This document shows positions 7,561 to 16,023 of a stretch of 64,000 nt of DNA, one piece after another (positions within the stretch are counted from its first letter, which is position 1; every line of letters begins with the position of its first letter). The translations under genes and the position numbers were made by a program. The DNA comes from Streptomyces sp. T12 (lineage in GTDB: Bacteria; Actinomycetota; Actinomycetes; Streptomycetales; Streptomycetaceae). Location: the NCBI RefSeq assembly GCF_028736035.1, contig NZ_CP117866.1, forward strand, positions 11,015,001 to 11,079,000, written 5' to 3'. The notes under the pieces are model-generated. The model worked only from the letters and a program-made list of their open reading frames with translations. It was not told the DNA's origin and ran no database searches.

Positions 7561-8532
7561 TCAGCCGAGAGCGTCCCGCAGCGCGGGCAGCAGCGTCTTC
7601 TCCGCCCAGTCGAGATACGACAGCTGCGTCTCGCCCCCGATCTGGACCAGGGCGATCTCGGTGATGCCCGCCTCGGCATACGGGCGGACGGCCTCGACGA
7701 AGGCGTCCGGGTCGTCGCCGCACGGGATCGAGTCGGCGACGTCGTCCGGGGTGACGAACTGGGTCGCCGCGTCGAAGGAGTCCGGGTGCGGCAGCTCCGA
7801 GTTGACCTTCCAGCCGCCGCCGAACCAGCGGAACTGGGAGTGGGCGCGTTTGATCGCGGTGTCCCGGTCGGGGTCGTAGCACACCGGCAGTTGCCCCACG
7901 CGCGGCTTGCCCGCGCCGCCGTGCCGGTCGAACGCTGCCAGCAGGTCCGCCTTGGGCTCCGTGGCGATCACCAGGTCGCCGAGCCTGCCCGCGAGCTCGC
8001 AGGACTGATCCCCGGAGACGGCGACGCCGATGGGGGGCGGCTGGTCCGGCAGGTCCCACAGGCGGGCCGACTCGACGTCGAAGTGCGTGCCGCGACGGTT
8101 GACATGGCCGCCCTTGAAGAGCGCCCGGATGATCTCCACGGCCTCCTCGAACATCTCGTGCCGTACGTCGACAGACGGCCAACCGCCGCTCACGACATGC
8201 TCGTTGAGGTTCTCGCCCGAGTCGAGTCCCAGCCGGAACCGGCCCTCGGACAGCAGCTGCATCGTGGCCGCCTTCTGCGCCACCACCGCCGGGTGGTAGC
8301 GGAACGTCGGACACGTCACGTAGGTCATCAGCGGAATGCGCGACGTGGCCTGGGCGGCCGCGCCCAGCACACTCCAGGCGTACGGCGAGTGACCCTGTGA
8401 ACGCAGCCACGGAAAGTAGTGGTCCGAGGTCACGGAGAAGTCGAAGCCCACCTCCTCGGCGCGGACCAGGTGGTCCACCAGCTCACGGGGGCCGGCCTGC
8501 TCGGTCATCATCGTGTATCCGATCTGCACCAT
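7561..8532 (-). CDS. LLM-class F420-dependent oxidoreductase
   Basis: A 323-residue luciferase-like (beta/alpha)8 protein. It resembles the F420-dependent glucose-6-phosphate-dehydrogenase-like branch: the N-terminus GYTMMTEQAGPRELVDH, then SDHYFPW (residues about 36-42) and FRYHPAVVAQKAATM (about 77-91) are family signatures. It should use the deazaflavin F420 in the cytosol; the substrate is unknown. The ATG at 8532 gives the usual family start. A GTG at 8589 would add 19 Pro/Ser-rich residues and has no ribosome-binding site. The gene may be read together with the HTH gene 130 bp downstream, although an inverted repeat separates them. Confidence 0.88.
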   Translation of the reverse strand: MVQIGYTMMTEQAGPRELVDHLVRAEEVGFDFSVTSDHYFPWLRSQGHSPYAWSVLGAAAQATSRIPLMTYVTCPTFRYHPAVVAQKAATMQLLSEGRFRLGLDSGENLNEHVVSGGWPSVDVRHEMFEEAVEIIRALFKGGHVNRRGTHFDVESARLWDLPDQPPPIGVAVSGDQSCELAGRLGDLVIATEPKADLLAAFDRHGGAGKPRVGQLPVCYDPDRDTAIKRAHSQFRWFGGGWKVNSELPHPDSFDAATQFVTPDDVADSIPCGDDPDAFVEAVRPYAEAGITEIALVQIGGETQLSYLDWAEKTLLPALRDALG

Positions 8533-8612
8533 GGGGGCCGAGTCCCCGGACACGGGTGTGGAAAACGGGACGGACGGGGCAGGGTGCACGGTCCGGGGTG
8601 CAGAAACGTCTA

Positions 8613-8631
8613 GGTCATCGCTCGGTCATCG
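8613..8631 (+). repeat. Direct repeat GGTCATCG x2 before the serine hydrolase gene
   Basis: Two identical 8-mers at 8613-8620 and 8624-8631 are spaced 11 bp start to start, about one helical turn, and end 15 bp before the ATG at 8647. This spacing would place both on the same DNA face. They could be regulator half-sites; chance cannot be excluded for a single pair. Confidence 0.35.
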
Positions 8632-8646
8632 GGAGAGGATGCCCCC

Positions 8647-10083
8647 ATGTCTGCCCGCCCCTTGCCCTCGAGCTCCCCCGCCGCCCAGGGCGTCGACGCC
8701 TCCGGCGTCCTCGCCTTCCTCGACGCCCTCGACAACGCCCCCGACATCGAGCCGCACAGCCTGATGATCCTGCGGCACGGCCACCTCGTCGCCTCCGGCT
8801 GGTGGGCGCCGTACACCCCCGAACGCCCGCATCTTCTCTACTCGATCAGCAAGAGCTTCACCGCGACCGCCGCCGGGATCGCCGCCGGCGAGGGCCTGAT
8901 ACGGCTCGACGACCCGGTGATCTCGTACTTCCCCGAGCTCGAGGCCGACATCACCGATCCGCGCAGCCGGGCGATGCTCGTGCGGCATGTGGCGTCCATG
9001 GCCAGCGGCCACGAGACCGACACGGTCTTCGCGGCGCGCGAACTCGACCGCGAGGACCTCGTCCGCGGGTTCCTCCTGGTACCCCCGCCCCGCGACCCGG
9101 GGACCGTCTTCGCGTACAACCAGCCCGCCACCTTCACGCTCGCCGCCCTCGTCCAGCGCGCGAGCGGCCAGTCGCTGACCGGGTACCTCCGGCCCCGCCT
9201 GCTCGATCCGCTCGGCATCGGCGAGGTCGCGTGGCTGTGTGACCGCAGCGGCCGGGAGCTCGGCTTCAGCGGGCTGCACGCCACCACCGACGCGATCGCC
9301 CGGCTCGGCCAGCTGTATCTGCGCGGCGGGGTGTGGGAGGGCGAGCGGCTGATGCCCGAATGGTGGGTGGCGGAGGCGACGCGCCCACAGATCTCGACCG
9401 CCGGTGACGGGCTCGGGAACGACTGGCAACGCGGCTACGGCTTCAAGTTCTGGATGTCCCGGCACGGTTATCGCGGTGACGGCGCGTTCGGTCAGTTCTG
9501 TGTGGTGCTGCCCGAGCACGACGCCGTGATCGCGACGACCGCGGACACCTGGCACATGCCTGGCCTGCTGGACCTGGTCTGGGAGCATCTGCTGCCCGCG
9601 ATGCGGCCCGCGCCCCTGACCGGCGGCGGGGAGGCGGACGCGGCCCTGGCGGAGCGGCTGGCGGGCCTCGCGCTGCCGCCCGCCGCCGGCAAGCCCGCAC
9701 CGCCCGAGCGGGCGGAGGCATGGTCCGGCGCCGCGTTCACGCCGGACGACGGTGTCCGCGTGCACCTGCCCAAGCTGACCGCGATCGACCTCACGCCCGG
9801 CGCGGACGGCTGGACCCTGACGCTCACCGAGGACGGTCACCCGCTTCGGCTGCGGCTCGGGGACGCCGACTGGACCGTCGCCGAGGAGCCGGTGCCCACC
9901 GCGGTCAGTGGCGGCTGGACCGACGCGGACACCCTCGTCGTGGACGTCGCCTTCCTGGAGACCCCGCACCACCTGGACGTGACGTGCTCGCTCAAGGACC
10001 GGACGTTCACGGCGCGTTGGCGCACCGAACCGCTGCACCAGCGGCCCCTGCGCGCGATGGGCGCACCTCGCGCGTCGGCCTGA
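8647..10083 (+). CDS. Serine hydrolase of the beta-lactamase / penicillin-binding fold
   Basis: A 478-residue protein. Residues 20-325 are a class-C beta-lactamase-like domain: the nucleophile motif SISK at S66-K69, and the tyrosine motif FAYNQ with Y157. A C-terminal beta-rich domain (about 370-465) follows a Pro/Ala linker. No signal peptide is visible, so it is probably a cytosolic esterase or peptidase rather than a secreted beta-lactamase. The ATG at 8647 follows GGGAGAGGA at good spacing. It is convergent with the pseudokinase gene, with stop codons abutting at 10083/10084. Substrate unknown. Confidence 0.88.
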   Translation: MSARPLPSSSPAAQGVDASGVLAFLDALDNAPDIEPHSLMILRHGHLVASGWWAPYTPERPHLLYSISKSFTATAAGIAAGEGLIRLDDPVISYFPELEADITDPRSRAMLVRHVASMASGHETDTVFAARELDREDLVRGFLLVPPPRDPGTVFAYNQPATFTLAALVQRASGQSLTGYLRPRLLDPLGIGEVAWLCDRSGRELGFSGLHATTDAIARLGQLYLRGGVWEGERLMPEWWVAEATRPQISTAGDGLGNDWQRGYGFKFWMSRHGYRGDGAFGQFCVVLPEHDAVIATTADTWHMPGLLDLVWEHLLPAMRPAPLTGGGEADAALAERLAGLALPPAAGKPAPPERAEAWSGAAFTPDDGVRVHLPKLTAIDLTPGADGWTLTLTEDGHPLRLRLGDADWTVAEEPVPTAVSGGWTDADTLVVDVAFLETPHHLDVTCSLKDRTFTARWRTEPLHQRPLRAMGAPRASA

Positions 10084-11685
10084 TCAGTCCTCGGGCACCC
10101 GGAAGGTCCGCAGGAAGACGTCCAGGGCCTCCTGGTTGGCCGGGTCGTCCCAGTCGGCCTCCGGGGTCGTCCAGCGCAGTGAGTAGCCCCGGTGATCATC
10201 GATGAGGAAGCCGCGGCCGAAGGTGCGGACACGGACGCCGTCCTTGTCCGAGAGCCACTCCATGTCGGCGGCCTCGTATCCCTGGTACGTGGTCGCCTCG
10301 ATCTCGCCGATCCGCTGGAACCCGCTCCACTCCTGCAGACCGGGCTCCACGTCGTCGCGCCAGACGGCGACCGGGTCCGGGCCCAGGCGTTCGCTGTAGG
10401 TGATGGCCAGCTTGCGCGCATCGCCGTCGGCGCTGAAGAAGACGCGGTACGCCAGGTCCGAGGCGCGCTTGGTGCGCAGCGGCTGCCAGCCCTCGGGCAG
10501 GGCGACGGAGAAGCCGTCCGGTGACTTGTACGTCGCATAGCCGGGCGGCAGGGCCGTGCGCGACGGGGACACGGTGGGCGTCTGCGCCTGTGTCGCTTCC
10601 CGCGTGGGGGACGAACTGGGCGCCGAGCTGGGCGTGGCAGTGGGGGACGGACGGGTGGGTGCCTCGGTGGAGGCGGACGGACCGGGCGCCGTACCCGCCG
10701 CCGACGAGTCCGAGTCGTCCGGCCGGCCGTTGGTCACCACCAGGACGGCGGCGGCGACGGTGACCACGGCGAGGGCGGTGCCGGCGACCATGGCGCGTCT
10801 GCCCCAGCCCGGTCCCACGGCGTACAGACCGCGCAGCCGGGGGCCTGACTGCGCCTGCAGGGGAGCCTCGGGGTCCTCGTTGAGCACGCGGACGAACGCG
10901 TCGCGGACCACCGGTCGGCTCAGCCGCTCCCGGGAGTCCTTGCGCAGCAGCCCCTGCACGGCCTGGGTGAGCGGCCCGGCACGCACCGGCGCGCGCAGCG
11001 GAAGCCGGTCCACGCCCTTCAACGTGGCCTCGGGCCGGTCCCGTTCGCGATACGGCGGGCGGCCCTCGACCATCGTGTAGAGGATCGCGCCGAGCGCCCA
11101 CAGATCCGACGCCGGCCCGATGCGCTCGTCACGGGCCTGTTCCGGGGAGGCGTACGACGGCGCGGCGACCCGGGGTGCGAGGGTCGCGCCGGCCAGGCCG
11201 AAGCCGGTGACCACGACGGAGCCCTCGTCGCTCACGAAGACCTGGCCCGGGCTCAGCTCGCCGTGGGTGATGCCCGCGACGTGCGCGGCCTCCAGCACGT
11301 CCAGCAGCTCGAGGCCGATGCGCGCGGCCCGCACATAGTTGAACGTGCCCTGCTGGGTGAGGAGTTCGCCCAGGGGCGTGCCGTCGATCCACTCGGTGAC
11401 GGTCCACAGGCTGCCGGCCTCCTCGACGGCCTCCAGGACGCTCGCTACCCGGCCCGGGCGCAGCAGCCCCATCCGCTCGGACGCCCGCAGGATCCGCGAG
11501 GTGGCCCGGCGCCCGTCCTCGGGGCACGGGTCGTCGGGGAGCCCGATCTGGGTGAGGAGGCATGGACGTCCGGTCTCCATCTCCTCGCCGTAGTAACTGA
11601 CGCGGTTCGTCTCGCGATGGACGACATCGACGAGCCGGTACCTTCCCGCGACCAACTCGGCTGTGGAGACACGCGCCTTGACCAT
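10084..11685 (-). CDS. Membrane-anchored protein-kinase-like protein, probable pseudokinase
   Basis: A 533-residue protein. Residues 13-270 have the eukaryotic-type Ser/Thr kinase fold but lack the catalytic residues. The glycine loop is absent (VVHRETNRVSYYG), no VAxK lysine is seen (CLLTQIG instead), the HRDxKxxN loop reads HGELSPGQV (141-149), and DFG reads GFG (161-163). One membrane helix follows at about 298-318, then a Ser/Thr/Pro-rich linker (320-380) and a C-terminal extracytoplasmic domain (about 385-533). It probably acts as a regulatory or scaffold pseudokinase sensing something outside. The start at 11685 (MVKARVS) has GAGGG at 6-nt spacing; the in-frame ATG at 11691 would leave no spacing. 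Confidence 0.85.
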   Translation of the reverse strand: MVKARVSTAELVAGRYRLVDVVHRETNRVSYYGEEMETGRPCLLTQIGLPDDPCPEDGRRATSRILRASERMGLLRPGRVASVLEAVEEAGSLWTVTEWIDGTPLGELLTQQGTFNYVRAARIGLELLDVLEAAHVAGITHGELSPGQVFVSDEGSVVVTGFGLAGATLAPRVAAPSYASPEQARDERIGPASDLWALGAILYTMVEGRPPYRERDRPEATLKGVDRLPLRAPVRAGPLTQAVQGLLRKDSRERLSRPVVRDAFVRVLNEDPEAPLQAQSGPRLRGLYAVGPGWGRRAMVAGTALAVVTVAAAVLVVTNGRPDDSDSSAAGTAPGPSASTEAPTRPSPTATPSSAPSSSPTREATQAQTPTVSPSRTALPPGYATYKSPDGFSVALPEGWQPLRTKRASDLAYRVFFSADGDARKLAITYSERLGPDPVAVWRDDVEPGLQEWSGFQRIGEIEATTYQGYEAADMEWLSDKDGVRVRTFGRGFLIDDHRGYSLRWTTPEADWDDPANQEALDVFLRTFRVPED

Positions 11686-11796
11686 GGTCATCCCTCGCTG
11701 AACCCCTGGCTCTCATTTCTCACAGGAAGTACGAGAGGTGCGACGGGATGCGTTCAACGAAAGCCTCAACTAAAGGGCGTCTCTTTTCATTTGTTT

Positions 11797-11812
11797 CTTA
11801 CGCGCGAGTAAG
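11797..11812. promoter_or_regulatory. A/T-rich island with inverted repeat upstream of the pseudokinase gene
   Basis: CTTAC and GTAAG (5-bp arms, 6-nt spacer GCGCGA) sit in an A/T-rich stretch (about 11770-11820), unusual in this genome and typical of a promoter. It lies about 110-130 bp upstream of the pseudokinase start, on the side expected for its promoter. I could not fix the -10 and -35 boxes. Confidence 0.35.
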
Positions 11813-11847
11813 TATTCGGAAAACCGAGGGAATTGAGCCAGCGGGCT

Positions 11848-12807
11848 TCAGTGAAGACCGAAATCCGCCGCCCAGCGCAGCACGTCACCGGTCGTCGCGT
11901 TGCCCCCGCACACCACCAGCCCCAGCCGGGCGCCGTCCCCGACCCGCTCCACCACGCGCCGGGCCGCGGGCAGCAGACAGCCGGTGGCCGGCTCCGCCCA
12001 CACCTTGGCGTGCTCGGCGAGGTCGAGCACGCCCCGCACCGCCTCCCGGTCCGGCACCACGAGCACCTCGTCGACCAGCGCGGACACATGGTCGTACGTC
12101 AGTTGCGACACGGCCGGCGCGCTCAGCGTCGACACGATCGACGACAGCGCCACCGGCACCGGCCCGCCCGCCGCCAGCGCCTCGGACATGGCCTCGGCGC
12201 CCTCGGTCTCCACACCCCAGATCCGCACGTGGGGACGGCGGGCCCGCAGTGCCACCGCGACGCCGGCGACGAGCCCGCCGCCCCCGACGCTGACGAGCAC
12301 GTCCGTGAGGTCCCCGGCGTCCTCGGCGAGTTCCAGCCCGACCGTGCCCTGGCCGGCGATCACCAAGGGGTCGTCGAAGGGGTGGACGAGCGTCAGCCCC
12401 TCGTCGCGCAGCCGGGTGACGAGCGAGAACGCGCCGTCCATGTCGTCCGTCAGCCGCACCGACGCCCCGGCGTCCTCGACGATCCGGATGGAGCGGGCCG
12501 GCGCCGTACGCGGCATCACCACGGTGGCCTTCACGTCGTGGGCGGCCGCCGTCAGCGCCAGGGCGATCCCGTGGTTGCCCCCGCTGACCGCCACGACGCC
12601 GGCGGCGCGCTGGGCGTCGGTCAGCGACAGCAGCTTCGCCGTCGCCCCGCGGGCCTTGAACGAGCCGGTGCGCTGGAGGAGTTCGAGTTTGGCCGTGACC
12701 GGAACGCCGAGCAGGGCCGACAGGCCCGGGCTGGGTACGGTCGGGGTGGGTACGACGTGTCCGGCGATGAGGTCGGCCGCGGCTTCGACGTCCGAGATCC
12801 CGATCAA
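11848..12807 (-). CDS. Threonine/serine dehydratase-like PLP enzyme
   Basis: A 319-residue fold-type-II PLP enzyme. The PLP lysine is in TGSFKARGA (about residue 49), the phosphate-binding loop is SVGGGGLVAG, and the substrate loop is SGGNHG (about 76-81). It should convert L-threonine or L-serine to the 2-oxo acid plus ammonia in the cytosol. There is no C-terminal ACT domain, so it is the short, catabolic-type form. The TTG at 12807 (LIGISDVEAA) is preferred because GGAAAGG precedes it at about 8 nt; an in-frame GTG at 12816 or 12876 would give a slightly longer N-terminus. Single gene between the pseudokinase promoter region and the prenyl synthetase terminator. Confidence 0.88.
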   Translation of the reverse strand: MIGISDVEAAADLIAGHVVPTPTVPSPGLSALLGVPVTAKLELLQRTGSFKARGATAKLLSLTDAQRAAGVVAVSGGNHGIALALTAAAHDVKATVVMPRTAPARSIRIVEDAGASVRLTDDMDGAFSLVTRLRDEGLTLVHPFDDPLVIAGQGTVGLELAEDAGDLTDVLVSVGGGGLVAGVAVALRARRPHVRIWGVETEGAEAMSEALAAGGPVPVALSSIVSTLSAPAVSQLTYDHVSALVDEVLVVPDREAVRGVLDLAEHAKVWAEPATGCLLPAARRVVERVGDGARLGLVVCGGNATTGDVLRWAADFGLH

Positions 12808-12917
12808 GGCAGTCACCTTTCCGGCGTGGGGGGCGATGAGCCACGCCGCTTCGCACCCTGACGTGGCTGGTGACACCGGTCAACTCGGTTTCGCTGTGGG
12901 CGGCATGGCGGCGCGAA

Positions 12918-12941
12918 GTTCACCGCCGTCCGGCGGTGAAC
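12918..12941 (-). terminator. Hairpin terminator after the polyprenyl synthetase gene
   Basis: GTTCACCGCCG and CGGCGGTGAAC form perfect 11-bp arms around TC. It begins 7 bp beyond the stop codon at 12949 in the direction of transcription. Strong stem with no T-tract. Confidence 0.75.
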
Positions 12942-12948
12942 CGTGCTT

Positions 12949-13980
12949 TCACAGATCGCGCCGGACGAGGAAGTCGAGCAGCGCCCGCAGCTCCCCGGCG
13001 GCTCGCGCCTCCAGCGGTACATCGGCGAGAGCCGCCTCCACGGCGGTCACATGGCGCCGCGCCTGAGCCAGCGCGGCCGAGCGGCCCCCCGCCTCCTCGA
13101 TCAGTGCGGCTGTCTCGGCGGGGTCGGCGGCCGACTCCAGGAGCGTGCTGAGACGACCGGCGGCGGGGGAGTCGAGCGCGGCCAGCACGGGGAACGTCTT
13201 CTTGCGCTCCCGCAGATCGCCGTACACCGGTTTGCCGGTGACGGCGGGGTCGCCCCAGATGCCCAGCAGATCGTCGACCACCTGGAAGGCGATGCCCAGA
13301 TGCCGCCCGGCGCGGTCGAGCGCGGTGACGGTCGAGGGCGGCGCACCGCCGAGCAGAGCGCCCAGCGCGGCCGCACAGCCCAGCAGGGCGCCCGTCTTGT
13401 GCTCGGCCATCCTCCGGTACTCGTCCGGCCGCACCCGCTCCGGTCCCGTCCAGGGACGCGTGGCGAACAGCAGGTCGTCCGCCTGCCCGCGCACCAGGTC
13501 CTGCAACGCCACCGACAGCAGCCGTACGGCCTGCGGGCCCGCCGCTTCCACGGCGAGCGTCTCGACCGCGAGCGCGAACAGCGCGTCCCCGGCGAGAACC
13601 GCGGGCCCTGTGCCGTACGCCTTCCACACGGTGGGGCGGCGGCGCCTGGACGTGTCGCCGTCCATGATGTCGTCGTGCAGCAGGGAGAAGGCGTGCACCA
13701 GCTCCACCGCGACCGCCCCGGGCACCGCGACACGCCCGGGCGCACCGGCCGCCTCGGCCCCGAGAACCGCCAGCGCCTGCCGTATGCCCTTCCCGCCGGA
13801 CGCTGCGGCCGGCGCGCCGCCCACCTCGCACCAGCCGAAGGAGTACGCGGCCATCTCACCGACCCACGGATGCGTCCGCCCCACCGCCTCCCGCAGTGCG
13901 GGCCGCACCAAGGCGCGGCAGCGGTCGAGGACTTGGCGGGCGTCTGCCGGCGCCTGTACCGCAGAGGGGAACGCCGTCAC
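12949..13980 (-). CDS. Polyprenyl diphosphate synthase family protein
   Basis: A 343-residue trans-isoprenyl diphosphate synthase. The first Asp-rich motif is DDIMDGDTSRRRRPTVW (about residues 102-118), and the second is DDLLGIWGD (about 236-244). It condenses isopentenyl diphosphate with allylic diphosphates; residues before the first motif (HAFSLLHDD) do not let me state product length safely. The GTG start at 13980 overlaps the stop of the TPR gene by 4 nt (GTGA), so the two are translationally coupled. No terpene cyclase or methyltransferase is adjacent. Followed by a strong hairpin terminator, so the operon appears to have just two genes. Confidence 0.9.
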   Translation of the reverse strand: MTAFPSAVQAPADARQVLDRCRALVRPALREAVGRTHPWVGEMAAYSFGWCEVGGAPAAASGGKGIRQALAVLGAEAAGAPGRVAVPGAVAVELVHAFSLLHDDIMDGDTSRRRRPTVWKAYGTGPAVLAGDALFALAVETLAVEAAGPQAVRLLSVALQDLVRGQADDLLFATRPWTGPERVRPDEYRRMAEHKTGALLGCAAALGALLGGAPPSTVTALDRAGRHLGIAFQVVDDLLGIWGDPAVTGKPVYGDLRERKKTFPVLAALDSPAAGRLSTLLESAADPAETAALIEEAGGRSAALAQARRHVTAVEAALADVPLEARAAGELRALLDFLVRRDL

Positions 13981-15062
13981 CGTACGGACACCGCCCCGGC
14001 GCCCGCCACGGCATGCTCGGCAGGGTTTTCCGCATCCGCCACGACACCGAACTCCTCCTGCGCCCGCGCCACCATCTCCCGCGCGTGCCGCAGTCCGATG
14101 CGCTCCAACACCCCTGCCAGCTCGGCCAGTTCGGCGGCGGTCTCAGCATGGTCGCGTCCCAGCCGGGCCCGCGACTTGGCCAGCCCCAGCCGGGACAGCG
14201 CCTCCCCGCGCGGCTCGCTCATGGCACGGAACTCCGCGAGCGCCTGCTCGTACAGGTCCCGGGCCTCGGCGTAACGCCCGGCGCGGTAGAGGACGTTGCC
14301 GCGCATCTTGTGGTTGTAGGCCAGCGCGCTGGAGAGCTTCATCGCACGGCAGGTCGTCTCCGCCTCGGACAGCAGGGCCAGCGCCCGCTCGGCGTCGCCG
14401 TCGCGCACCGAGACGATGTCCGCGAGTCCGCGCAGCGCCCAGGCGTGGCCACGCCGGTCGTCGGCACGCACGGCGATCTCGGCCGCCTCCTCGAACAGGG
14501 CGTACGCGGTGTCGTACGACCCGGTGTTGCGATGGATCTGGGCTATGCCCTCCAGTGCCCACACCGTGTGCCGCGCCTCGCCACGCCGCCGGGCCTCGGC
14601 CAGCAGCTGCTCGTGCAGCCGGTGGACGGCCTCGTAGTCGCCCTGGATCCGGCCGGTCTCGGCCAGGCCGGCCAGCGAGTAGCCGCGTACGACGATGTCG
14701 CCGCCGCGCTCGCCGAGGTCTGCCGCGAGTTGGAGCAGCCGCCGGGCCAGGGGGAACGCGCCGCGCTGCCGGGCCAGCGTGCCGCCGCTCCACAGGGCCC
14801 ACGCCATCGCCGCGGTGTCGTCGGCCTCCCGGGCGGCGCGGTAGCTCGCCTTCCACGCCCGGTCCGCGTCCCCGACCTGCCCCAGCCGGCGATGCGCCTC
14901 GGCGACCGCGAGCCCCGAGCGCGCCGCCTCGCCGTGCCGCCCGGCCCGCTCCGCGGCCTGCAACTGCTCGGTGCCGGCGGCCAGTACGTCGGTCAGCGAG
15001 GAGTTGACGGACAGCGTGGTCAGGGCGCCCTGATACTCCGGGGCGAATGCCTTGCCGTACAT
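13977..15062 (-). CDS. Tetratricopeptide-repeat protein coupled to the prenyl synthetase
   Basis: A 361-residue all-helical protein made of TPR repeats (recognisable units such as GYSLAGLAETGRIQGDYEAV, YNHKMRGNVLYRAGRYAEA and GEALSRLGLAKSRARLGRD). There is no catalytic domain, signal peptide or membrane segment. The ATG at 15062 (MYGKAFAPEYQG) follows GAAAGG at 7-nt spacing; an in-frame upstream codon at 15092 lies inside the operator and is unlikely. Being first in the operon and GTGA-coupled to the synthetase suggests that it binds or regulates that enzyme. This is inference from organisation. A large palindromic operator covers its promoter. Confidence 0.85.
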   Translation of the reverse strand: MYGKAFAPEYQGALTTLSVNSSLTDVLAAGTEQLQAAERAGRHGEAARSGLAVAEAHRRLGQVGDADRAWKASYRAAREADDTAAMAWALWSGGTLARQRGAFPLARRLLQLAADLGERGGDIVVRGYSLAGLAETGRIQGDYEAVHRLHEQLLAEARRRGEARHTVWALEGIAQIHRNTGSYDTAYALFEEAAEIAVRADDRRGHAWALRGLADIVSVRDGDAERALALLSEAETTCRAMKLSSALAYNHKMRGNVLYRAGRYAEARDLYEQALAEFRAMSEPRGEALSRLGLAKSRARLGRDHAETAAELAELAGVLERIGLRHAREMVARAQEEFGVVADAENPAEHAVAGAGAVSVR

Positions 15063-15079
15063 GGATGCCTTTCGATCCG

Positions 15080-15111
15080 GTATACACAGCATCTATACGC
15101 ACTGTGTATAC
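15080..15111 (-). promoter_or_regulatory. 10-bp-arm palindromic operator over the TPR-prenyl synthetase promoter
   Basis: GTATACACAG and CTGTGTATAC are perfect 10-bp arms 12 nt apart, starting 18 bp upstream of the ATG at 15062. The spacer contains TATAGA (minus strand, 15092-15097), a good -10 box that would start transcription about 20-25 nt before the ATG. A repressor bound here would block RNA polymerase directly. A/T content is far above the genome level. The symmetric TGTGTATAC core would suit a GntR-, LacI- or TetR-type dimer, but the regulator is not identifiable. Confidence 0.7.
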
Positions 15112-15280
15112 ATGAGGGGTATAGTGCGTCGGAAGTGAGCCCTGACCCAAAGGGCCAGGGCGTCATCCCAGGTCGGTCACCTGATGTTGTTCAGCTGTTG
15201 TCGATCAAGACGTCGGCGGGGCGGGCAGGGTTGCTCGTGAGGCGCAGATCACGTCGCGGGACCCTATGCCTCGGTGGGCC

Positions 15281-15958
15281 TCAGTGCTGCTGGGCCTTCT
15301 GCGGCGTCGCCTCGCTCGGCCGTACGACGACATGGCCCTGACCCTGCAGCATCAGCTGCACGGCCTCCCCGGAACCGCCGCGCAGCATCGAGCCGAGCGA
15401 CTGCGAGCGGTGCAGCGAGGTCTGCAGTCCGGCGGTCCAGCCGACCACCGCGTCCGTGTCGACGTACACCGGGAACTGCGGCGAGACCGGTATGACCAGG
15501 GGGTTGCCCTCGCACACCAGGCCCAGCCGGCCCTGCCCCGTGAAGACGCTGTTGAACAGCCCCCCACCGGCGATGCCCGCGCCCTTCACCGTCGCGATCC
15601 GGTACGACAACGAGGCGTCGAAACACAGGACGTTGCGGCCGTTGACCGTGAACTCGTCGCCGGGGTCGACCTCGACGATGAAGCAGTTCTGCGCCTCGTG
15701 CGCGAACCAGGCCTCGCCCTGCCCGCGCACCGCCATCAGCGGCAGCCCCTCACCGGTCATGGCCCGCTTGAGCATGCCGCCCACGCCCTGGCCCTTGCGC
15801 TCGAACTGGAGGTTGCCGCGGTAGGCGATCATCGCGCCCTGGCGGGCGTGCATCTCGCCGTTCACCGCGTACTTGATGCATTTGGCGTTTTCGACCGTCA
15901 TGCCCGGCACCGAGGCGGGCTGGACCATGTGCTCGCTGGAAAAGAGGTCACCCTTCAT
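15281..15958 (-). CDS. AIM24 family protein
   Basis: A 225-residue protein of the AIM24 / tryptophan-RNA-binding-attenuator-like beta-barrel family, widespread in bacteria but poorly understood. The sequence is beta-rich with the family's glycine-dense stretch (KGAGIAGGGLFNSVFTGQG, about 137-155). No signal or membrane segment. The ATG at 15958 (MKGDLFSSEHM) has AGGA upstream. It is 65 bp downstream of the TerD-CAP gene on the same strand, probably one transcript. AIM24 and TerD-type genes often occur together in actinobacteria, in stress or metal-resistance contexts (known association; function here inferred). Confidence 0.85.
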   Translation of the reverse strand: MKGDLFSSEHMVQPASVPGMTVENAKCIKYAVNGEMHARQGAMIAYRGNLQFERKGQGVGGMLKRAMTGEGLPLMAVRGQGEAWFAHEAQNCFIVEVDPGDEFTVNGRNVLCFDASLSYRIATVKGAGIAGGGLFNSVFTGQGRLGLVCEGNPLVIPVSPQFPVYVDTDAVVGWTAGLQTSLHRSQSLGSMLRGGSGEAVQLMLQGQGHVVVRPSEATPQKAQQH

Positions 15959-16023
15959 GCGGGCATCCTGTCCCGGACGGTCCCGTTCCGACCAGATCGC
16001 GGCATGCCGCTGTCCTGCGGCCG

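Noticed and set aside
10084..11685. Annotation as an active Ser/Thr protein kinase
   Set aside because: The glycine loop, ATP lysine, catalytic Asp and DFG Asp are all missing.
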